Source: Acetobacter malorum
GTDB taxonomy: Bacteria; Pseudomonadota; Alphaproteobacteria; Acetobacterales; Acetobacteraceae
Assembly: GCF_001580615.1 (NCBI RefSeq)
Contig: NZ_LHZC01000047.1
Location: 1-64,000 of the forward strand
Reading direction: 5' to 3'
DNA length: 64,000 bases
Below, one piece after another: positions 38,279 through 48,323 of this stretch. The notes beneath the pieces were generated by a model. The model had not been told where the DNA came from. It saw only the letters and a program-made list of their open reading frames with translations, and made no database searches. Every line of letters begins with the position of its first letter. Position 1 is the stretch's first letter. Both the position numbers and the translations under genes were made by a program.

Positions 38279-39430
38279 ATGACCAGCGCACCCCTTTCCC
38301 CTCCAAAGATCCACCAAAGAAATGCAGGGATTGATGTTCTGCGCGGGCTGGCGATTGTTCTGGTTATTCTGAACCATGTTGCGATCCGGCTTCCGCTCAC
38401 AAAAACCAGCCTGGCAGATTTTCTGCCGTATGGGGTGCTGCGGTTTATAACGCATCAGGGCTACCACAGTGTTTTTGCGTTTTTTGTTGTGTCCGGTTTT
38501 TTGATTACGTCCGGAATTATCAGGCGCTGGGGGAGTTTGCCGCAGAGTCAGCTTCCGTCTTTTTACGCCCGGCGTTTTGCGCGCATTGTGCCCTGTTTGC
38601 TGGTGTTGCTCAGTATCCTTGTCGTGCTGGATATCAGGGGCGTGCAAGGGTTTGTAATTGACAGGCCCGACCAGAGTCTGACTGCTGCTCTGTGCTCAGC
38701 TTTTGGAATGTATCTGAATAAGTATGAATGTTTAACAGGGTACCTTCCTGCAAACTGGGATGTCCTGTGGTCCCTCTCGATTGAGGAAATGTTCTATCTT
38801 GTCTTCCCAGTCCTTTGTCTGAGCCTACCGCGGTCTGAAAAATGGCAGAGTGTCCTTTTCGGGGTGGCGGCGTTTGCTTTGCCTTTTGCCATGCACGCAA
38901 TGGCAGGAGAGTCTCAGATCTGCCGCCATAAGGCGTATATCCCCGGGGCGTCTGCGCTCTCTGCGGGTGTGGCGGCGGCTCTTGTCGCCCGGTCGGACCG
39001 GATCAAGCGGCTCTGGGTGCCTGCTCTGGGCTGGTCAGGCGCTGCGATCCTCCTTCTGACCTGTGTCCTGCCGTTTTTTGTGCCGCCATCTATCTCGGAT
39101 GATATGACTCTCGGCCTGACCCTGAGTGTGGCTGCTTTGCTGATTGCGTTTTCAAAAGGCTGGGGCGCGCTGTTTCAGTACAAAGCGTTTGCGTGGCTCC
39201 GGTCATTTGGCTTGATGAGCTATGAGGTCTATCTGACCCATATGTTCATAGTGCTGTGTCTCGTGCAGGCCTATCAGGGAGCTGGATTTTCAGAGCGTGC
39301 AGCGTGGGGCTGTTACCCCGTTGCTCTGGGCGGCGCATGGTTGCTGGGATACGCGACGGATCGGTTTTTGTCGTATCCGGCAGAGCGCAGGATGAGGGCT
39401 TTCTTTCAACGCTTTATCAGAGCGCGGTAA
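38279..39430 (+). CDS. Acyltransferase family 3 (OafA/YrhL-like) membrane protein
   Basis: The 383-residue protein has about ten membrane helices and the acyltransferase-3 entry GIDVLRGLAIVLVILNHVA with the conserved Arg and His. SIEEMFYLVFPVL is another typical motif. Family members O-acetylate surface polysaccharides or peptidoglycan; the acceptor here is unknown. The reading frame uses more T/A-rich codons (ttt, ttg, att) than its neighbours, which may point to later acquisition. No polysaccharide genes lie beside it. The ATG at 38279 has GGAA upstream. Confidence 0.85.
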   Translation: MTSAPLSPPKIHQRNAGIDVLRGLAIVLVILNHVAIRLPLTKTSLADFLPYGVLRFITHQGYHSVFAFFVVSGFLITSGIIRRWGSLPQSQLPSFYARRFARIVPCLLVLLSILVVLDIRGVQGFVIDRPDQSLTAALCSAFGMYLNKYECLTGYLPANWDVLWSLSIEEMFYLVFPVLCLSLPRSEKWQSVLFGVAAFALPFAMHAMAGESQICRHKAYIPGASALSAGVAAALVARSDRIKRLWVPALGWSGAAILLLTCVLPFFVPPSISDDMTLGLTLSVAALLIAFSKGWGALFQYKAFAWLRSFGLMSYEVYLTHMFIVLCLVQAYQGAGFSERAAWGCYPVALGGAWLLGYATDRFLSYPAERRMRAFFQRFIRAR

Positions 39431-39492
39431 AGAAGCCCTCAGGAGGCCGGAACACATCCTCCTCCCGAAGTCTTAAGGGTGAGACTTAAGTT

Positions 39493-41361
39493 TTAGCGCG
39501 GCACGCGGCGGGTTAACTGCCCAAGATCACGCACTGCGCCACGGGCGGCGCTGGTGGTGAGGGCTGCGTAGGCTTTCAGGGCGGTGGACACAACGCGGTC
39601 GCGTTTCGGCTGCCATGCGGCATCACCCTTGTCATCCATCCGCTCACGCCGGGCGGAGAGTTCACTATCCGCTACAGCAACGGACAGCCGGCGGTTGGGG
39701 ATGTCGATCTCAATCCGGTCACCTTCTTCCACCAGACCAATCACGCCACCTTCCCCTGCTTCCGGGGAGATATGGCCAATGGACAGGCCCGAGCTGCCCC
39801 CGGAGAAGCGGCCATCGGTAATCAGGGCGCATTTTTCGGCCAGCCCTTTGGATTTCAGGTAGCTGGTCGGGTAGAGCATTTCCTGCATGCCGGGGCCGCC
39901 TTTGGGGCCTTCATACCGGATGACGACCACATCGCCCGCTTTGATTTTGTCGCTCAGAATAGCGGAAACGGCGTCATCCTGACTTTCAAAAATACGAGCC
40001 GGGCCAGAGAAGGTTTCAAGACCGGCAGCAACACCGGCAGTTTTCACAATCGCACCGTCTTCGGCCAGATTGCCATACAGCACAGCCAGACCGCCATCCT
40101 GATTATAGGCATGGGCACCATCACGAATGGCCCCGTTGTCCTGATCCGTATCCAGCTCCTTATACAGGCTGGCCTGAGAGAACGCCTGCGTGGTGCGCAC
40201 GCCACCGGGGGCCGCGCGGAAGAAGTCACGAGCGTTGGTGTTGCTGGCACCGTCAGCAGAGCGGATGTCCCATGCAGTCAGACCGTCTTTCAGAGACGGG
40301 GCATGGACCATCGGGATTTCGTTATGCAGCAGGCCGAGGCGGTCGAGTTCGCCCATGATGGCGGGGATGCCGCCAGCCCGATGCACGTCTTCCATATGCA
40401 CATCCGGGCGGGACGGGGAGACCTTGCACAGATGCGGCACTTTGCGGGACAGGCGATCGATATCCTGCATGGTGAAGGGCACTTCGCCCTCATGCGCTGC
40501 GGCCAGCAGATGCAGAACGGTGTTGGTAGACCCGCCCATGGCGATATCAACAGACATCGCGTTTTCAAATGCCTTCATGGTGGCAATGCTGCGCGGCAGC
40601 ACGCTGGCGTCGTCCTGCTCGTAGTAACGGCGGGCCAGATCCACAATGCGTTTGCCTGCTTCCACAAACAGTTCGCGCCGTGCGGCATGCGTGGCCACAA
40701 GCGTGCCGTTGCCGGGCAGGGAAAGGCCGAGGGCTTCGGTCAGGCAGTTCATGGAATTGGCGGTGAACATGCCGGAGCAGGAGCCGCAGGTCGGGCAGGC
40801 GGAGCGTTCAATGGCCTGCGAATCCTCTTCGCTCACGCTCGGGTTGGCGGCGGCGACCATGGACGTCACAAGGTCGGCCCGCTGTTCAATATCATCCAGC
40901 GTGACGCGGCCTGCTTCCATCGGGCCACCGGAGACAAAAATCACCGGGATGTTCAGCCGCATGGAGGCCATCAGCATGCCGGGAGTGATTTTGTCACAGT
41001 TGCTGATGCACACCAGCGCATCCGCACAATGTGCGTTGACCATATATTCTACGGCATCCGCAATCAGCTCACGCGAGGGCAGGCTGTAAAGCATCCCGCC
41101 ATGGCCCATGGCAATGCCGTCATCCACTGCAATGGTGTTGAACTCGCGGCCAATGCCACCGGCTTCCGCAATGGCTTCGCACACCAGCTGGCCCATGTCC
41201 TTAAGGTGCACATGGCCGGGCACAAACTGCGTGAAGGAGTTGGCGACGGCAATAATCGGCTTGCCGAAGTCGGAATCCTTCATGCCTGTGGCGCGCCACA
41301 GGCTGCGTGCGCCAGCCATGTTGCGGCCATGGGTGGTGGTGCGGGAACGGTAACCGGCCAT
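39493..41361 (-). CDS. ilvD: Dihydroxy-acid dehydratase
   Basis: The 622-residue Fe-S enzyme performs the dehydration step of valine, leucine and isoleucine synthesis. Cluster Cys are seen in [10 protein letters not shown] and [10 protein letters not shown]. The N-terminus [16 protein letters not shown] matches IlvD. I place the start at ATG 41361, aligned with E. coli IlvD; a TTG at 41382 would add seven residues. The gene converges with the acyltransferase gene and diverges from pstC. No leader peptide or attenuator is visible upstream. Confidence 0.96.
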   Translation of the reverse strand: MAGYRSRTTTHGRNMAGARSLWRATGMKDSDFGKPIIAVANSFTQFVPGHVHLKDMGQLVCEAIAEAGGIGREFNTIAVDDGIAMGHGGMLYSLPSRELIADAVEYMVNAHCADALVCISNCDKITPGMLMASMRLNIPVIFVSGGPMEAGRVTLDDIEQRADLVTSMVAAANPSVSEEDSQAIERSACPTCGSCSGMFTANSMNCLTEALGLSLPGNGTLVATHAARRELFVEAGKRIVDLARRYYEQDDASVLPRSIATMKAFENAMSVDIAMGGSTNTVLHLLAAAHEGEVPFTMQDIDRLSRKVPHLCKVSPSRPDVHMEDVHRAGGIPAIMGELDRLGLLHNEIPMVHAPSLKDGLTAWDIRSADGASNTNARDFFRAAPGGVRTTQAFSQASLYKELDTDQDNGAIRDGAHAYNQDGGLAVLYGNLAEDGAIVKTAGVAAGLETFSGPARIFESQDDAVSAILSDKIKAGDVVVIRYEGPKGGPGMQEMLYPTSYLKSKGLAEKCALITDGRFSGGSSGLSIGHISPEAGEGGVIGLVEEGDRIEIDIPNRRLSVAVADSELSARRERMDDKGDAAWQPKRDRVVSTALKAYAALTTSAARGAVRDLGQLTRRVPR

Positions 41362-41630
41362 TGCGGGGGTCTCTCTGGTCAATACAACAAAAGGGTAGAA
41401 ATGAACGGCCCAGTCTCAGGCAGGCCGACAATGCGGGCGCGCATCCTACGCCATAAGTGGGGCTGTGTCAGGGTGTGGGGAAGGGGTGGCGGACATATTC
41501 GGTGTAAAAGTACTACAGTTTCATGACATTTGTTGCGTATGGGGGAGATTGTGGGTGCCTCTGGTTGCAGGCAGCCGGGGGGTTCAGTATTGCTCCCCCA
41601 TCCCGACCTGTAGATCGGAACGGAGTGCAG

Positions 41631-42614
41631 ATGGACGGAACCGCAGAGCAGCCCACACAGGCTGAACCGCCTCAGATAACCCGGCGATGGGATGGGGATG
41701 CCCTGTTCAGAACGCTGGTCGTTCTGACAGGCATCAGCGTGCTTATTGTGCTGGGCGCCATCATCACCGTTATGGTCACAGGGGGGTGGAAAGCCTTTTC
41801 CACTTTTGGGCCAAGCTTTTTTGTCACGGCCATCTGGAACCCGGTCACCCAGCATTTTGGGGCTGTGGCTCCGGTGTTCGGCACGCTGGCCAGCAGTTTT
41901 CTGGGGCTGGTGATTGCCGTGCCGCTGGCCTTTGGCACTGCCTTCTGGCTGACGGCGCTCGCACCGCCCGCCATTTCATCCGTTATTGGGATGGCGGTGC
42001 AGCTTCTGGCGGCTGTTCCGTCCATCATTTTCGGCATGTGGGGCTTTTTTGTGCTGGTGCCGGTCATGGCGCATTACGTGCAGCCGACCGCCCGCCACAT
42101 GTTTGGGCATGTGCCCGTGCTGTCTGCGCTGGTCAGCGGCGCACCGTTTGGCACGGGTCTGCTCACAGCCGGACTGGTGCTGGCCGTTATGGTCGTGCCG
42201 TCCATTACCGCCGTGATGCGTGATGTCTTTGTCTCCATGCCGACCGTACTGCGTGAGAGCGCTTACGGGCTGGGCGCAACCCGCTGGGAAGTGATGCGCC
42301 AGGTTGTGCTGCCCTGGTCCCGGCAGGGTGTTGTGGGTGGCATTGTGCTGGGCATGGGCCGCGCCATGGGGGAAACCATGGCGGTGACCTTTGTCATTGG
42401 TGACAGTAACCACATTGGCTGGTCCCTGTTTGCACCAGCCAACACCATTGCCTCGCTGATTGCTCTGGAATTTCCGGAAAGCCCGGCAGGCAGCCTCAAG
42501 CTGTCCTCGCTGATGGCGCTGGGGGCTATCCTGATGGCAATTTCCTTTGTGACCCTCTGGGTGTCCCGCATTTTTCTGGCCCGGGGTGAAGCACGCGCAG
42601 GAAAACGCTCATGA
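41631..42614 (+). CDS. pstC: Phosphate ABC transporter permease PstC
   Basis: The 327-residue inner-membrane protein has the PstC length and about six helices. The EAA-like loop (ESAYGLGATRWEVMRQVVLP) and GRAMGETMAVTF are diagnostic. It forms the channel of the high-affinity phosphate importer with PstA. ATG 41631 follows GGAG at 6 bp. It is the first gene of pstCAB-phoU; the binding protein gene pstS, usually upstream, is not in the window. No clear Pho box is seen in the 269-bp upstream gap. Confidence 0.93.
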   Translation: MDGTAEQPTQAEPPQITRRWDGDALFRTLVVLTGISVLIVLGAIITVMVTGGWKAFSTFGPSFFVTAIWNPVTQHFGAVAPVFGTLASSFLGLVIAVPLAFGTAFWLTALAPPAISSVIGMAVQLLAAVPSIIFGMWGFFVLVPVMAHYVQPTARHMFGHVPVLSALVSGAPFGTGLLTAGLVLAVMVVPSITAVMRDVFVSMPTVLRESAYGLGATRWEVMRQVVLPWSRQGVVGGIVLGMGRAMGETMAVTFVIGDSNHIGWSLFAPANTIASLIALEFPESPAGSLKLSSLMALGAILMAISFVTLWVSRIFLARGEARAGKRS

Positions 42615-43495
42615 CGCGTCCGATAGTCTCGCAGACCGCAGACCGGCCTCAGCGGTCCGGCGTTCTGGCTCTGCGCCGCAAGATGATCGACAAGCTGGCA
42701 ACCGGCATGAGCTGGCTGGCCATGCTGATTGTGGTGTTTGTGCTTGGCTCCATTCTCTGGACGCTGCTTAAAAACGGCTTGCCGGGTCTCACGCTCGCCC
42801 TGTTCACCCATTCCATGGGGGCTCCGGGGGCAGGTGGCGGTCTGGCTAACGCTATTGTCGGCAGTTTGCTGCAAACGGGTTTGTCCATTCTGCTGGGTGC
42901 GCCTGCTGGTCTGCTGACAGGCATTTTTCTGGCGGAATACGGGGCGAACACCAAACTGGCCCGCACTGTGCGGTTTGTGTCGGACATGCTGCTTTCTGCA
43001 CCGTCCATTCTCATCGGCCTGTTTATCTACATGGTGCTGGTTGAGCCGTTTGGTCACTTCTCCGGCTTTTCCGGTGCGGCAGCGCTCTCACTCATGGCCA
43101 TGCCGATTATTGTGCGCACGACGGAAGACATGCTGCGGCTTGTGCCCGTCTCCATGCGTGAGGCTGGCATTGCGCTGGGGGCCGCCAAATGGCGTGTTAT
43201 TCTGTTTATCTGCGTGCGGGCCGCGCGCGGCGGCATCATGACCGGTGTGCTGCTGGCCATTGCCCGTGTTGCGGGGGAGACAGCGCCGTTGCTGTTCACC
43301 TCGCTGGGGAATTCCGAATGGTCTCTGGATATGCGGCGGCCGATGGCCAGCCTTCCGGTGGCTATCTATCAGTATGCAGGCTCCGCTTATCAGGACTGGA
43401 TGCAGCAGGCATGGACTGGTGCTCTGCTGGTTACAGTCGGTGTGCTCATTATTAATATTGTGGTGCGGGTTGGCATCCGCGGAGGACGGACATGA
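42611..43495 (+). CDS. pstA: Phosphate ABC transporter permease PstA
   Basis: The 294-residue permease pairs with PstC. It has about six helices, the EAA-like loop ([15 protein letters not shown]) and [16 protein letters not shown], typical of PstA. The ATG overlaps the pstC stop by four bases and its own stop overlaps pstB in the same way, so translation of the three is coupled. Confidence 0.94.
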   Translation: MTRPIVSQTADRPQRSGVLALRRKMIDKLATGMSWLAMLIVVFVLGSILWTLLKNGLPGLTLALFTHSMGAPGAGGGLANAIVGSLLQTGLSILLGAPAGLLTGIFLAEYGANTKLARTVRFVSDMLLSAPSILIGLFIYMVLVEPFGHFSGFSGAAALSLMAMPIIVRTTEDMLRLVPVSMREAGIALGAAKWRVILFICVRAARGGIMTGVLLAIARVAGETAPLLFTSLGNSEWSLDMRRPMASLPVAIYQYAGSAYQDWMQQAWTGALLVTVGVLIINIVVRVGIRGGRT

Positions 43496-44322
43496 ACGAG
43501 AACACCATGCAGGCTATGCCCTCGGCTGATGTGGCGGCGGAGGCATCAGCCTCTGCGGTGTCAGGTCGCCCGATTGCCATCCAGGTGAACAATCTGGATT
43601 TTTATTACGGCAAGACCCACGCGCTGCATAACATTACGCTGGGCTTTCCCGAGCGGAGCGTAACGGGGATGATCGGCCCGTCCGGCTGCGGGAAATCCAC
43701 CCTGCTGCGGGTGCTGAACCGGATGTATGACCTCTATCCGGGCCAGCGCGCCACGGGTGAAGTGCTGTTCTCCGGCCAGAACATTCTGGGCAGCGGGCTG
43801 GACCTGAACGCCCTGCGCTCCCGCGTGGGTATGGTGTTTCAAAAGCCCACGCCGTTCCCCATGTCGATCTATGACAACATCGCTTTCGGCATCCGCCTGC
43901 ATGAGCGTGTGTCCCGGTCTGAAATGGACGGGCGGGTAGAAGATGCCCTGCGCCGCGTGGCCCTGTGGCCGGAGGTGAAGGACCGTCTTCAGGCCTCCGC
44001 TACCGCACTGTCCGGCGGCCAGCAGCAGCGCCTGTGCATTGCCCGCACCATTGCCGTGCGCCCGGAAGTGATTTTGCTGGATGAGCCGACCAGTGCGCTG
44101 GACCCGGTCTCCACCGCGCGCATTGAGGAACTGCTGGATGAACTCAAAACCGAGTTCACCATCGCTATCGTCACGCATAACATGCAGCAGGCCGCCCGCT
44201 GTGCGGATCAGGTGGCCTTCTTCTATCTGGGTGAACTGGTGGAAGTAGACAGCACGGCGCGGATGTTCACCGCCCCGCGTGAAAGCCGTACACAGGATTA
44301 CATTACCGGCCGCTTTGGCTGA
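43492..44322 (+). CDS. pstB: Phosphate ABC transporter ATP-binding protein PstB
   Basis: The 276-residue ATPase has Walker [10 protein letters not shown], signature [13 protein letters not shown], and Walker [16 protein letters not shown]. The PstB-specific [14 protein letters not shown] is present. It energises PstCA. The first about 25 residues form an unstructured extension. It starts within the pstA stop and is followed by phoU after 17 bp. Confidence 0.96.
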   Translation: MNENTMQAMPSADVAAEASASAVSGRPIAIQVNNLDFYYGKTHALHNITLGFPERSVTGMIGPSGCGKSTLLRVLNRMYDLYPGQRATGEVLFSGQNILGSGLDLNALRSRVGMVFQKPTPFPMSIYDNIAFGIRLHERVSRSEMDGRVEDALRRVALWPEVKDRLQASATALSGGQQQRLCIARTIAVRPEVILLDEPTSALDPVSTARIEELLDELKTEFTIAIVTHNMQQAARCADQVAFFYLGELVEVDSTARMFTAPRESRTQDYITGRFG

Positions 44323-44339
44323 ACAGGGAGGACACACTC

Positions 44340-45044
44340 ATGGGGAACGAACCCGCGCATACCGTCACCCGATATGATCAGGAGCTGGACCGTCTGCGTG
44401 GGCTGGTGGCCCGCATGGGTGGTCTGGTGGAACGCCAGACGGCGCGGGCTATTGCCGCCGTGGTGGATCAGGATGAAGAAGCCGCTCTGGAACCGCCCGA
44501 GCTGGATGTGGAAGTGGATGCTCTGGAGCGCGAGGCGGAAAGCCTTGCCATCCGCATTCTGGCCCTGCGTGCGCCCATGGCGGTTGACCTGCGTGTGATT
44601 ATTGCCGTGCTGAAAATCACCGGCGATTTCGAGCGTATCGGAGATTACGCCTCCAGCATTGCCCGCCGGGCGCTGAAGGTGGAACCGCTGGATGGTGCGC
44701 TGTCTTTTGGTGCGCTGCGCAACATGGCGCGGCTGGTGCAGGAAAACCTGCACAGCGCCATTGAGGCCATGGTCAATAATGACAGCGAATGCGCCATGCA
44801 GGTCTGGGGCTCTGATACGGCCATTGATGAACTCTATACCGCCATGTTCCGTGAGCTGGTGACGTATATGATGGAAGATCCGCGCAAGATCGGCCCCTGT
44901 ATTCATCTGCTCTTCGTGGCTAAAAATTTAGAACGTATTGGCGATCACGCCACCAATATTGCCGAGCGTGTTTATTACGCGGTAACGGGGGAAATGCTTC
45001 CCGCGCTGCGTCCGCGTGGCGGGGCCGCAAAAAAGAGCGGCTGA
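44340..45044 (+). CDS. phoU: Phosphate signalling protein PhoU
   Basis: The 234-residue protein has two repeated three-helix PhoU modules with the metal-binding acidic patterns LKITGDFERIGDYA and VAKNLERIGDHATN. PhoU transmits Pst status to the PhoR kinase and curbs phosphate uptake. The ATG at 44340 has AGGGAGG upstream. No phoB/phoR follows; a lipoprotein gene comes next after 47 bp with no terminator between. Confidence 0.95.
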   Translation: MGNEPAHTVTRYDQELDRLRGLVARMGGLVERQTARAIAAVVDQDEEAALEPPELDVEVDALEREAESLAIRILALRAPMAVDLRVIIAVLKITGDFERIGDYASSIARRALKVEPLDGALSFGALRNMARLVQENLHSAIEAMVNNDSECAMQVWGSDTAIDELYTAMFRELVTYMMEDPRKIGPCIHLLFVAKNLERIGDHATNIAERVYYAVTGEMLPALRPRGGAAKKSG

Positions 45045-45091
45045 GGCGACCTGAGTGCGTCCTGCCGTGCAGACTGAGAGAAGGGCAGGGC

Positions 45092-46198
45092 GTGCATAAA
45101 TCAGGTTGGATCGGCATGGTGTCTCTTTTGGCGCTGGCCGGCTGTGCAGAACAGAACGGGGTGTGTCAGGTCTCGACTCTGGGGGACCTCCCCGTTCTGA
45201 ATAAATTTGGCTCCCCCATCGTTGGGGTCACAATCAACGGGCATGATGCCGCGATGATTGTGGATAGCGGGGCCGATATCTCCATGATTTCGGAAGAGGC
45301 CAGCAAAAATTTCGGCCTCGTGGATACCGGGCACGTCCTCAATATCAGCGGCGTGACGGGAGAAATGTTCTCCCCCGTCATGCAGGCGGACAAGATGGGG
45401 CTGGGGTCCGGCACGAGTGGTGAAGTCTATCTGACGCAGGCCAAACGCTCTTTTGGCGGCACAATTGCGGGCCGGCCAGTGGTCGGGCTGTTTGGGGCGG
45501 ACTTTCTGCACTCTTATGATGTGATGTTCGACCTGCCCGGCGGAAAGATTGCGCTCTACCAGCTCAGCGCGTGCAAAACTCCGACGCCTACGTGGGAAGG
45601 GCCGTCTTCAAAGCTCGACTGGTATCATCTGGGGACGAATGGGCTGCGCATCGGCACGACCATACGCCTGAACGGCAAGAAGATTGACGCCATGCTGGAC
45701 AGTGGTGCCTGGCACACGTCCGTGCTGCCGTCTCAGGCCCGGAAAGCAGGCGTTTCAAAGAACGACCTTGCGCAGGATATCACCTTCACATCGAGCGGTG
45801 TCACAGGGAAAAGCAAAGTTGGCAGCCATCTGCACCGTTTTGCCAGCCTGCAGATAGGTGATGAGCTGTATCCCAATCCGCTGCTTGGCATCTCACCCAT
45901 TGAAACGGACGGCTACGCGCTGCTGGGGGCGGATTTCCTGCGGCACAACCGGGTATGGGTGTCCTACCGGCATGAGCAACTCTATATTCAGCGCCTGAGG
46001 CCACCGGAGCAGGATCATACGTTTGACCTGCGTATCAAGCCGAAAAATGCGCCGGGAGCGGGGGGCGAACTGGCAGTGCCTTTGTCCGCGCCCTTCCCCC
46101 GTATTTCGCTGAAGGACGCGGCTCCCCCGGGGAGTGTACCTGCGGCCAGCACGCCTGCTGGCGCACCCGTCACAGTTTCACCAGCTCCCACACCGTAA
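45092..46198 (+). CDS. Lipoprotein with two retropepsin-like aspartic-protease lobes
   Basis: The 368-residue precursor has a lipobox LAGC (Cys18). Two homologous lobes follow. Lobe 1 has DSGAD (Asp58) and ends GLFGADFL; lobe 2 has DSGAW (Asp203) and ends ALLGADFL. Each lobe thus has the catalytic D-S-G-A and the later hydrophobic-Gly motif of retropepsin-type proteases, so one chain could form a complete pepsin-like active site. A Pro/Ala/Ser tail ends it. GTG 45092 has AAGGG upstream. It may be cotranscribed with pst-phoU. Activity is inferred; lobe 2 has Trp-His after DSGA, which is unusual. Confidence 0.8.
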   Translation: MHKSGWIGMVSLLALAGCAEQNGVCQVSTLGDLPVLNKFGSPIVGVTINGHDAAMIVDSGADISMISEEASKNFGLVDTGHVLNISGVTGEMFSPVMQADKMGLGSGTSGEVYLTQAKRSFGGTIAGRPVVGLFGADFLHSYDVMFDLPGGKIALYQLSACKTPTPTWEGPSSKLDWYHLGTNGLRIGTTIRLNGKKIDAMLDSGAWHTSVLPSQARKAGVSKNDLAQDITFTSSGVTGKSKVGSHLHRFASLQIGDELYPNPLLGISPIETDGYALLGADFLRHNRVWVSYRHEQLYIQRLRPPEQDHTFDLRIKPKNAPGAGGELAVPLSAPFPRISLKDAAPPGSVPAASTPAGAPVTVSPAPTP

Positions 46199-46224
46199 GG
46201 TTTTGAGGCATCGCGTCGGGCGCG

Positions 46225-46260
46225 AAAGGGTCTGTCTCAGGTTAATCTGACAGGCCCTTT
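46225..46260. terminator. Bidirectional hairpin between convergent genes
   Basis: A 12-bp stem with one G-U pair (46225-46236 with 46249-46260), twelve-base loop, A/T-rich at its base on both sides. Confidence 0.7.
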
Positions 46261-46270
46261 CAGGCAGACG

Positions 46271-47620
46271 TTAAGGGGCGTGAACCGTCAGGCCCAGCTG
46301 CTGTGCGATCTGCGGGGCTGAGGGCAGCATGCTCAGGCTGGCGGCAATGGCCATCAGCGGCACCGGCTGCTGCGGGCGCAGCGTGACGGTCAGTGGGCCA
46401 CTGCCCGGATGGGCCAGATAGCTGATAAACTGCGGCACGGGCGCGTTCGGGTCACTCCCCTGCGGGACCAGATCGGTCTGGAGGGAGGTTGTGAACTCTT
46501 GCGGCGTCACGCCACGCGCTCTGGCGGAGTTTGCCAGCACTTTCGGCACCAGCCCGTGGTCCTTGTAGGACAGGTTCATGCTCATCACCTGCATATCGGC
46601 CGCACCGGCAGAGAGCAGGGCGAGGGTATTGGCCTCGCTGAAGTCACCATCCAGCGTCAGGCGGCCCATATCGGGGGCATCCAGACTAAATGTGTCGATG
46701 TGCAGTTTTTCGGCTTTGTAGTCATGCGTCAGGTTCAGCACCAGCGACCCACGGAAATGGTCATAGCCCAGCGTGGGCAGCTGGGAGAGGTTGGGCACAG
46801 AGGGCCACAGTTCCAGCCCCTGAACGCTTGAGACTTCCTGTTCTGACGCCTCGGAATGGGTCGCGTGGGAAGACACTTTGGCGACATGCATCAGCGGGCC
46901 TGTGCCATCAATTGCCAGCCCGTCCACCTGAATGTCCCGTACGCCGTTACGCGGCGTATAAGGCATGTTGTAGGTGAGGTTATTATAAAGGCCGGCCAGA
47001 TCCACACCGTCCACCAGCACGGATTTGGCGCTGATCTGGCGTTGCGGTGCAACATTGGTGGCCAGCCGGACGTCTCGGGCGTCCAGATGTGAGGCTTCAT
47101 CATTGCCGTAATCATCCACCGTCAGGCGGGTGGCCGAGATGTCCGATTGCAGGCTGCTGATAAAGCCGTGCAGCTTGCTGGCATCCACATGCTTGATTTC
47201 CAGCCCCTGCGGCGGTGTGCCGTGCTTGTCATCCCCGTTGGTGGGCAGTGTTACGCCATCCAGAGCCAGATCATCCATGCGCAGGTTGCCGGAGGAGTCT
47301 GTCATCTGGAACTTGTGGAAGATCAGATGGCCGATTCGTCTGGCGTCATCCCCGGTGGTGCTGACCTTGGAAATTTCCGCGTCATCCGCCGTAATGCTTT
47401 CCTGCCCCTGCCGGAATACCAGTGCGGTAAACTTCACACTCCGGCCCAGCAGGCCGGGCCATGCCTTTTTATAGGTGAGGGATGCGTCCGGCCCTAAGGT
47501 CTGACGGAAGCTGTTGATGCTTTTTTCCAGCATAACATGCTCGGCATGGCGCGCGGCCAGCCATCCAACACAGGCAAGGGCTGCAATACCAGCAACCGTA
47601 ACAGGAACATGTTTCTTCAC
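46271..47620 (-). CDS. Membrane-anchored periplasmic protein, unknown function
   Basis: The 449-residue protein has a basic start, one membrane helix (VPVTVAGIAALACVGWLAA) and a long beta-rich periplasmic region. Repeated short strands such as LRMDDLALDGVTL, LDARDVRL and IQVDGLAIDG give it an AsmA/DUF945-like texture, but I cannot assign a family. The C-terminal quarter includes SMNLSYKDHGLVPKVLA, then ends near the outer domain. The start is placed at GTG 47620 (AGGA upstream); the frame is open to 47683. Nothing nearby hints at the function. Confidence 0.65.
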   Translation of the reverse strand: MKKHVPVTVAGIAALACVGWLAARHAEHVMLEKSINSFRQTLGPDASLTYKKAWPGLLGRSVKFTALVFRQGQESITADDAEISKVSTTGDDARRIGHLIFHKFQMTDSSGNLRMDDLALDGVTLPTNGDDKHGTPPQGLEIKHVDASKLHGFISSLQSDISATRLTVDDYGNDEASHLDARDVRLATNVAPQRQISAKSVLVDGVDLAGLYNNLTYNMPYTPRNGVRDIQVDGLAIDGTGPLMHVAKVSSHATHSEASEQEVSSVQGLELWPSVPNLSQLPTLGYDHFRGSLVLNLTHDYKAEKLHIDTFSLDAPDMGRLTLDGDFSEANTLALLSAGAADMQVMSMNLSYKDHGLVPKVLANSARARGVTPQEFTTSLQTDLVPQGSDPNAPVPQFISYLAHPGSGPLTVTLRPQQPVPLMAIAASLSMLPSAPQIAQQLGLTVHAP

Positions 47621-47768
47621 CAGGTAGGAATCCTGCTTGTTTTTACAAAGAAAGTCTTCAACGCATCTCCCCGTGTAATGCACGGGTGGGGGTGCTGCAA
47701 GTCTGGTTGCGGTAATATGTTACCGTGTGAAAAACTGTTGATTTTACGGGGGTGAACGCCGATTGCTC

Positions 47769-47797
47769 TTGACGAAGGGCTTTTGCGCACGCATAAG
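47769..47797 (+). promoter_or_regulatory. Promoter of rplM-rpsI
   Basis: TTGACG (47769-47774) and CATAAG (47792-47797) are 17 bp apart, 45 bp before the rplM ATG. Confidence 0.6.
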
Positions 47798-47841
47798 GCG
47801 CCCATCTTCAAAGCTTATAGTCTTAACGGAATCACACTCTC

Positions 47842-48318
47842 ATGAAGACCACCCTCTCGCTGAAACCCGCGGAGGTGACGAAGAACTGGATCCTGATCGA
47901 TGCCGAAGGCCTCGCTCTGGGTCGTCTGGCCGTCATCATCGCGAACCGCCTGCGCGGCAAGCACAAAGCTCAGTTCACCCCGCATGTTGACTGTGGTGAC
48001 CATGTTGTTGTCATCAACGCCGAAAAAGTGGCGCTGACGGGCAACAAAGCTGGTCAGAAGCTGTTCCACTACCACACGGGTTACCCCGGCGGCATCAAGA
48101 CCCGCACCATTGCACAGCGTCTGGGTGGCAAGAACCCCGACCATGTTGTGGTGAAGGCTGTTGAACGCATGATCACCCGTGGTCCGCTGCAGCGCCAGCA
48201 GATGCGCAGCCTGCACGTCTACGCTGGTGCAGAGCACCCGCATGACGGCCAGCAGCCGCAGAAGCTGGACGTTGCGGCTATGAATCGCAAAAACGTCGTT
48301 AACGCGCAGAAAGGCTGA
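47842..48318 (+). CDS. rplM: 50S ribosomal protein L13
   Basis: The 158-residue protein matches L13, an early-assembly 23S rRNA binder. Family marks are [31 protein letters not shown] and the C-terminal [12 protein letters not shown]. It forms the universal pair with rpsI, 5 bp apart. Confidence 0.97.
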   Translation: MKTTLSLKPAEVTKNWILIDAEGLALGRLAVIIANRLRGKHKAQFTPHVDCGDHVVVINAEKVALTGNKAGQKLFHYHTGYPGGIKTRTIAQRLGGKNPDHVVVKAVERMITRGPLQRQQMRSLHVYAGAEHPHDGQQPQKLDVAAMNRKNVVNAQKG

Positions 48319-48323
48319 GCATC

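Noticed and set aside
39772..41526. 584-codon open frame antisense to ilvD
   Set aside because: It covers a certain ilvD gene in the opposite direction and looks like antisense translation.
41383..41630. Possible Pho box upstream of pstC (TCATGACAT near 41521)
   Set aside because: It does not match two phased CTGTCAT-type repeats well enough to report.
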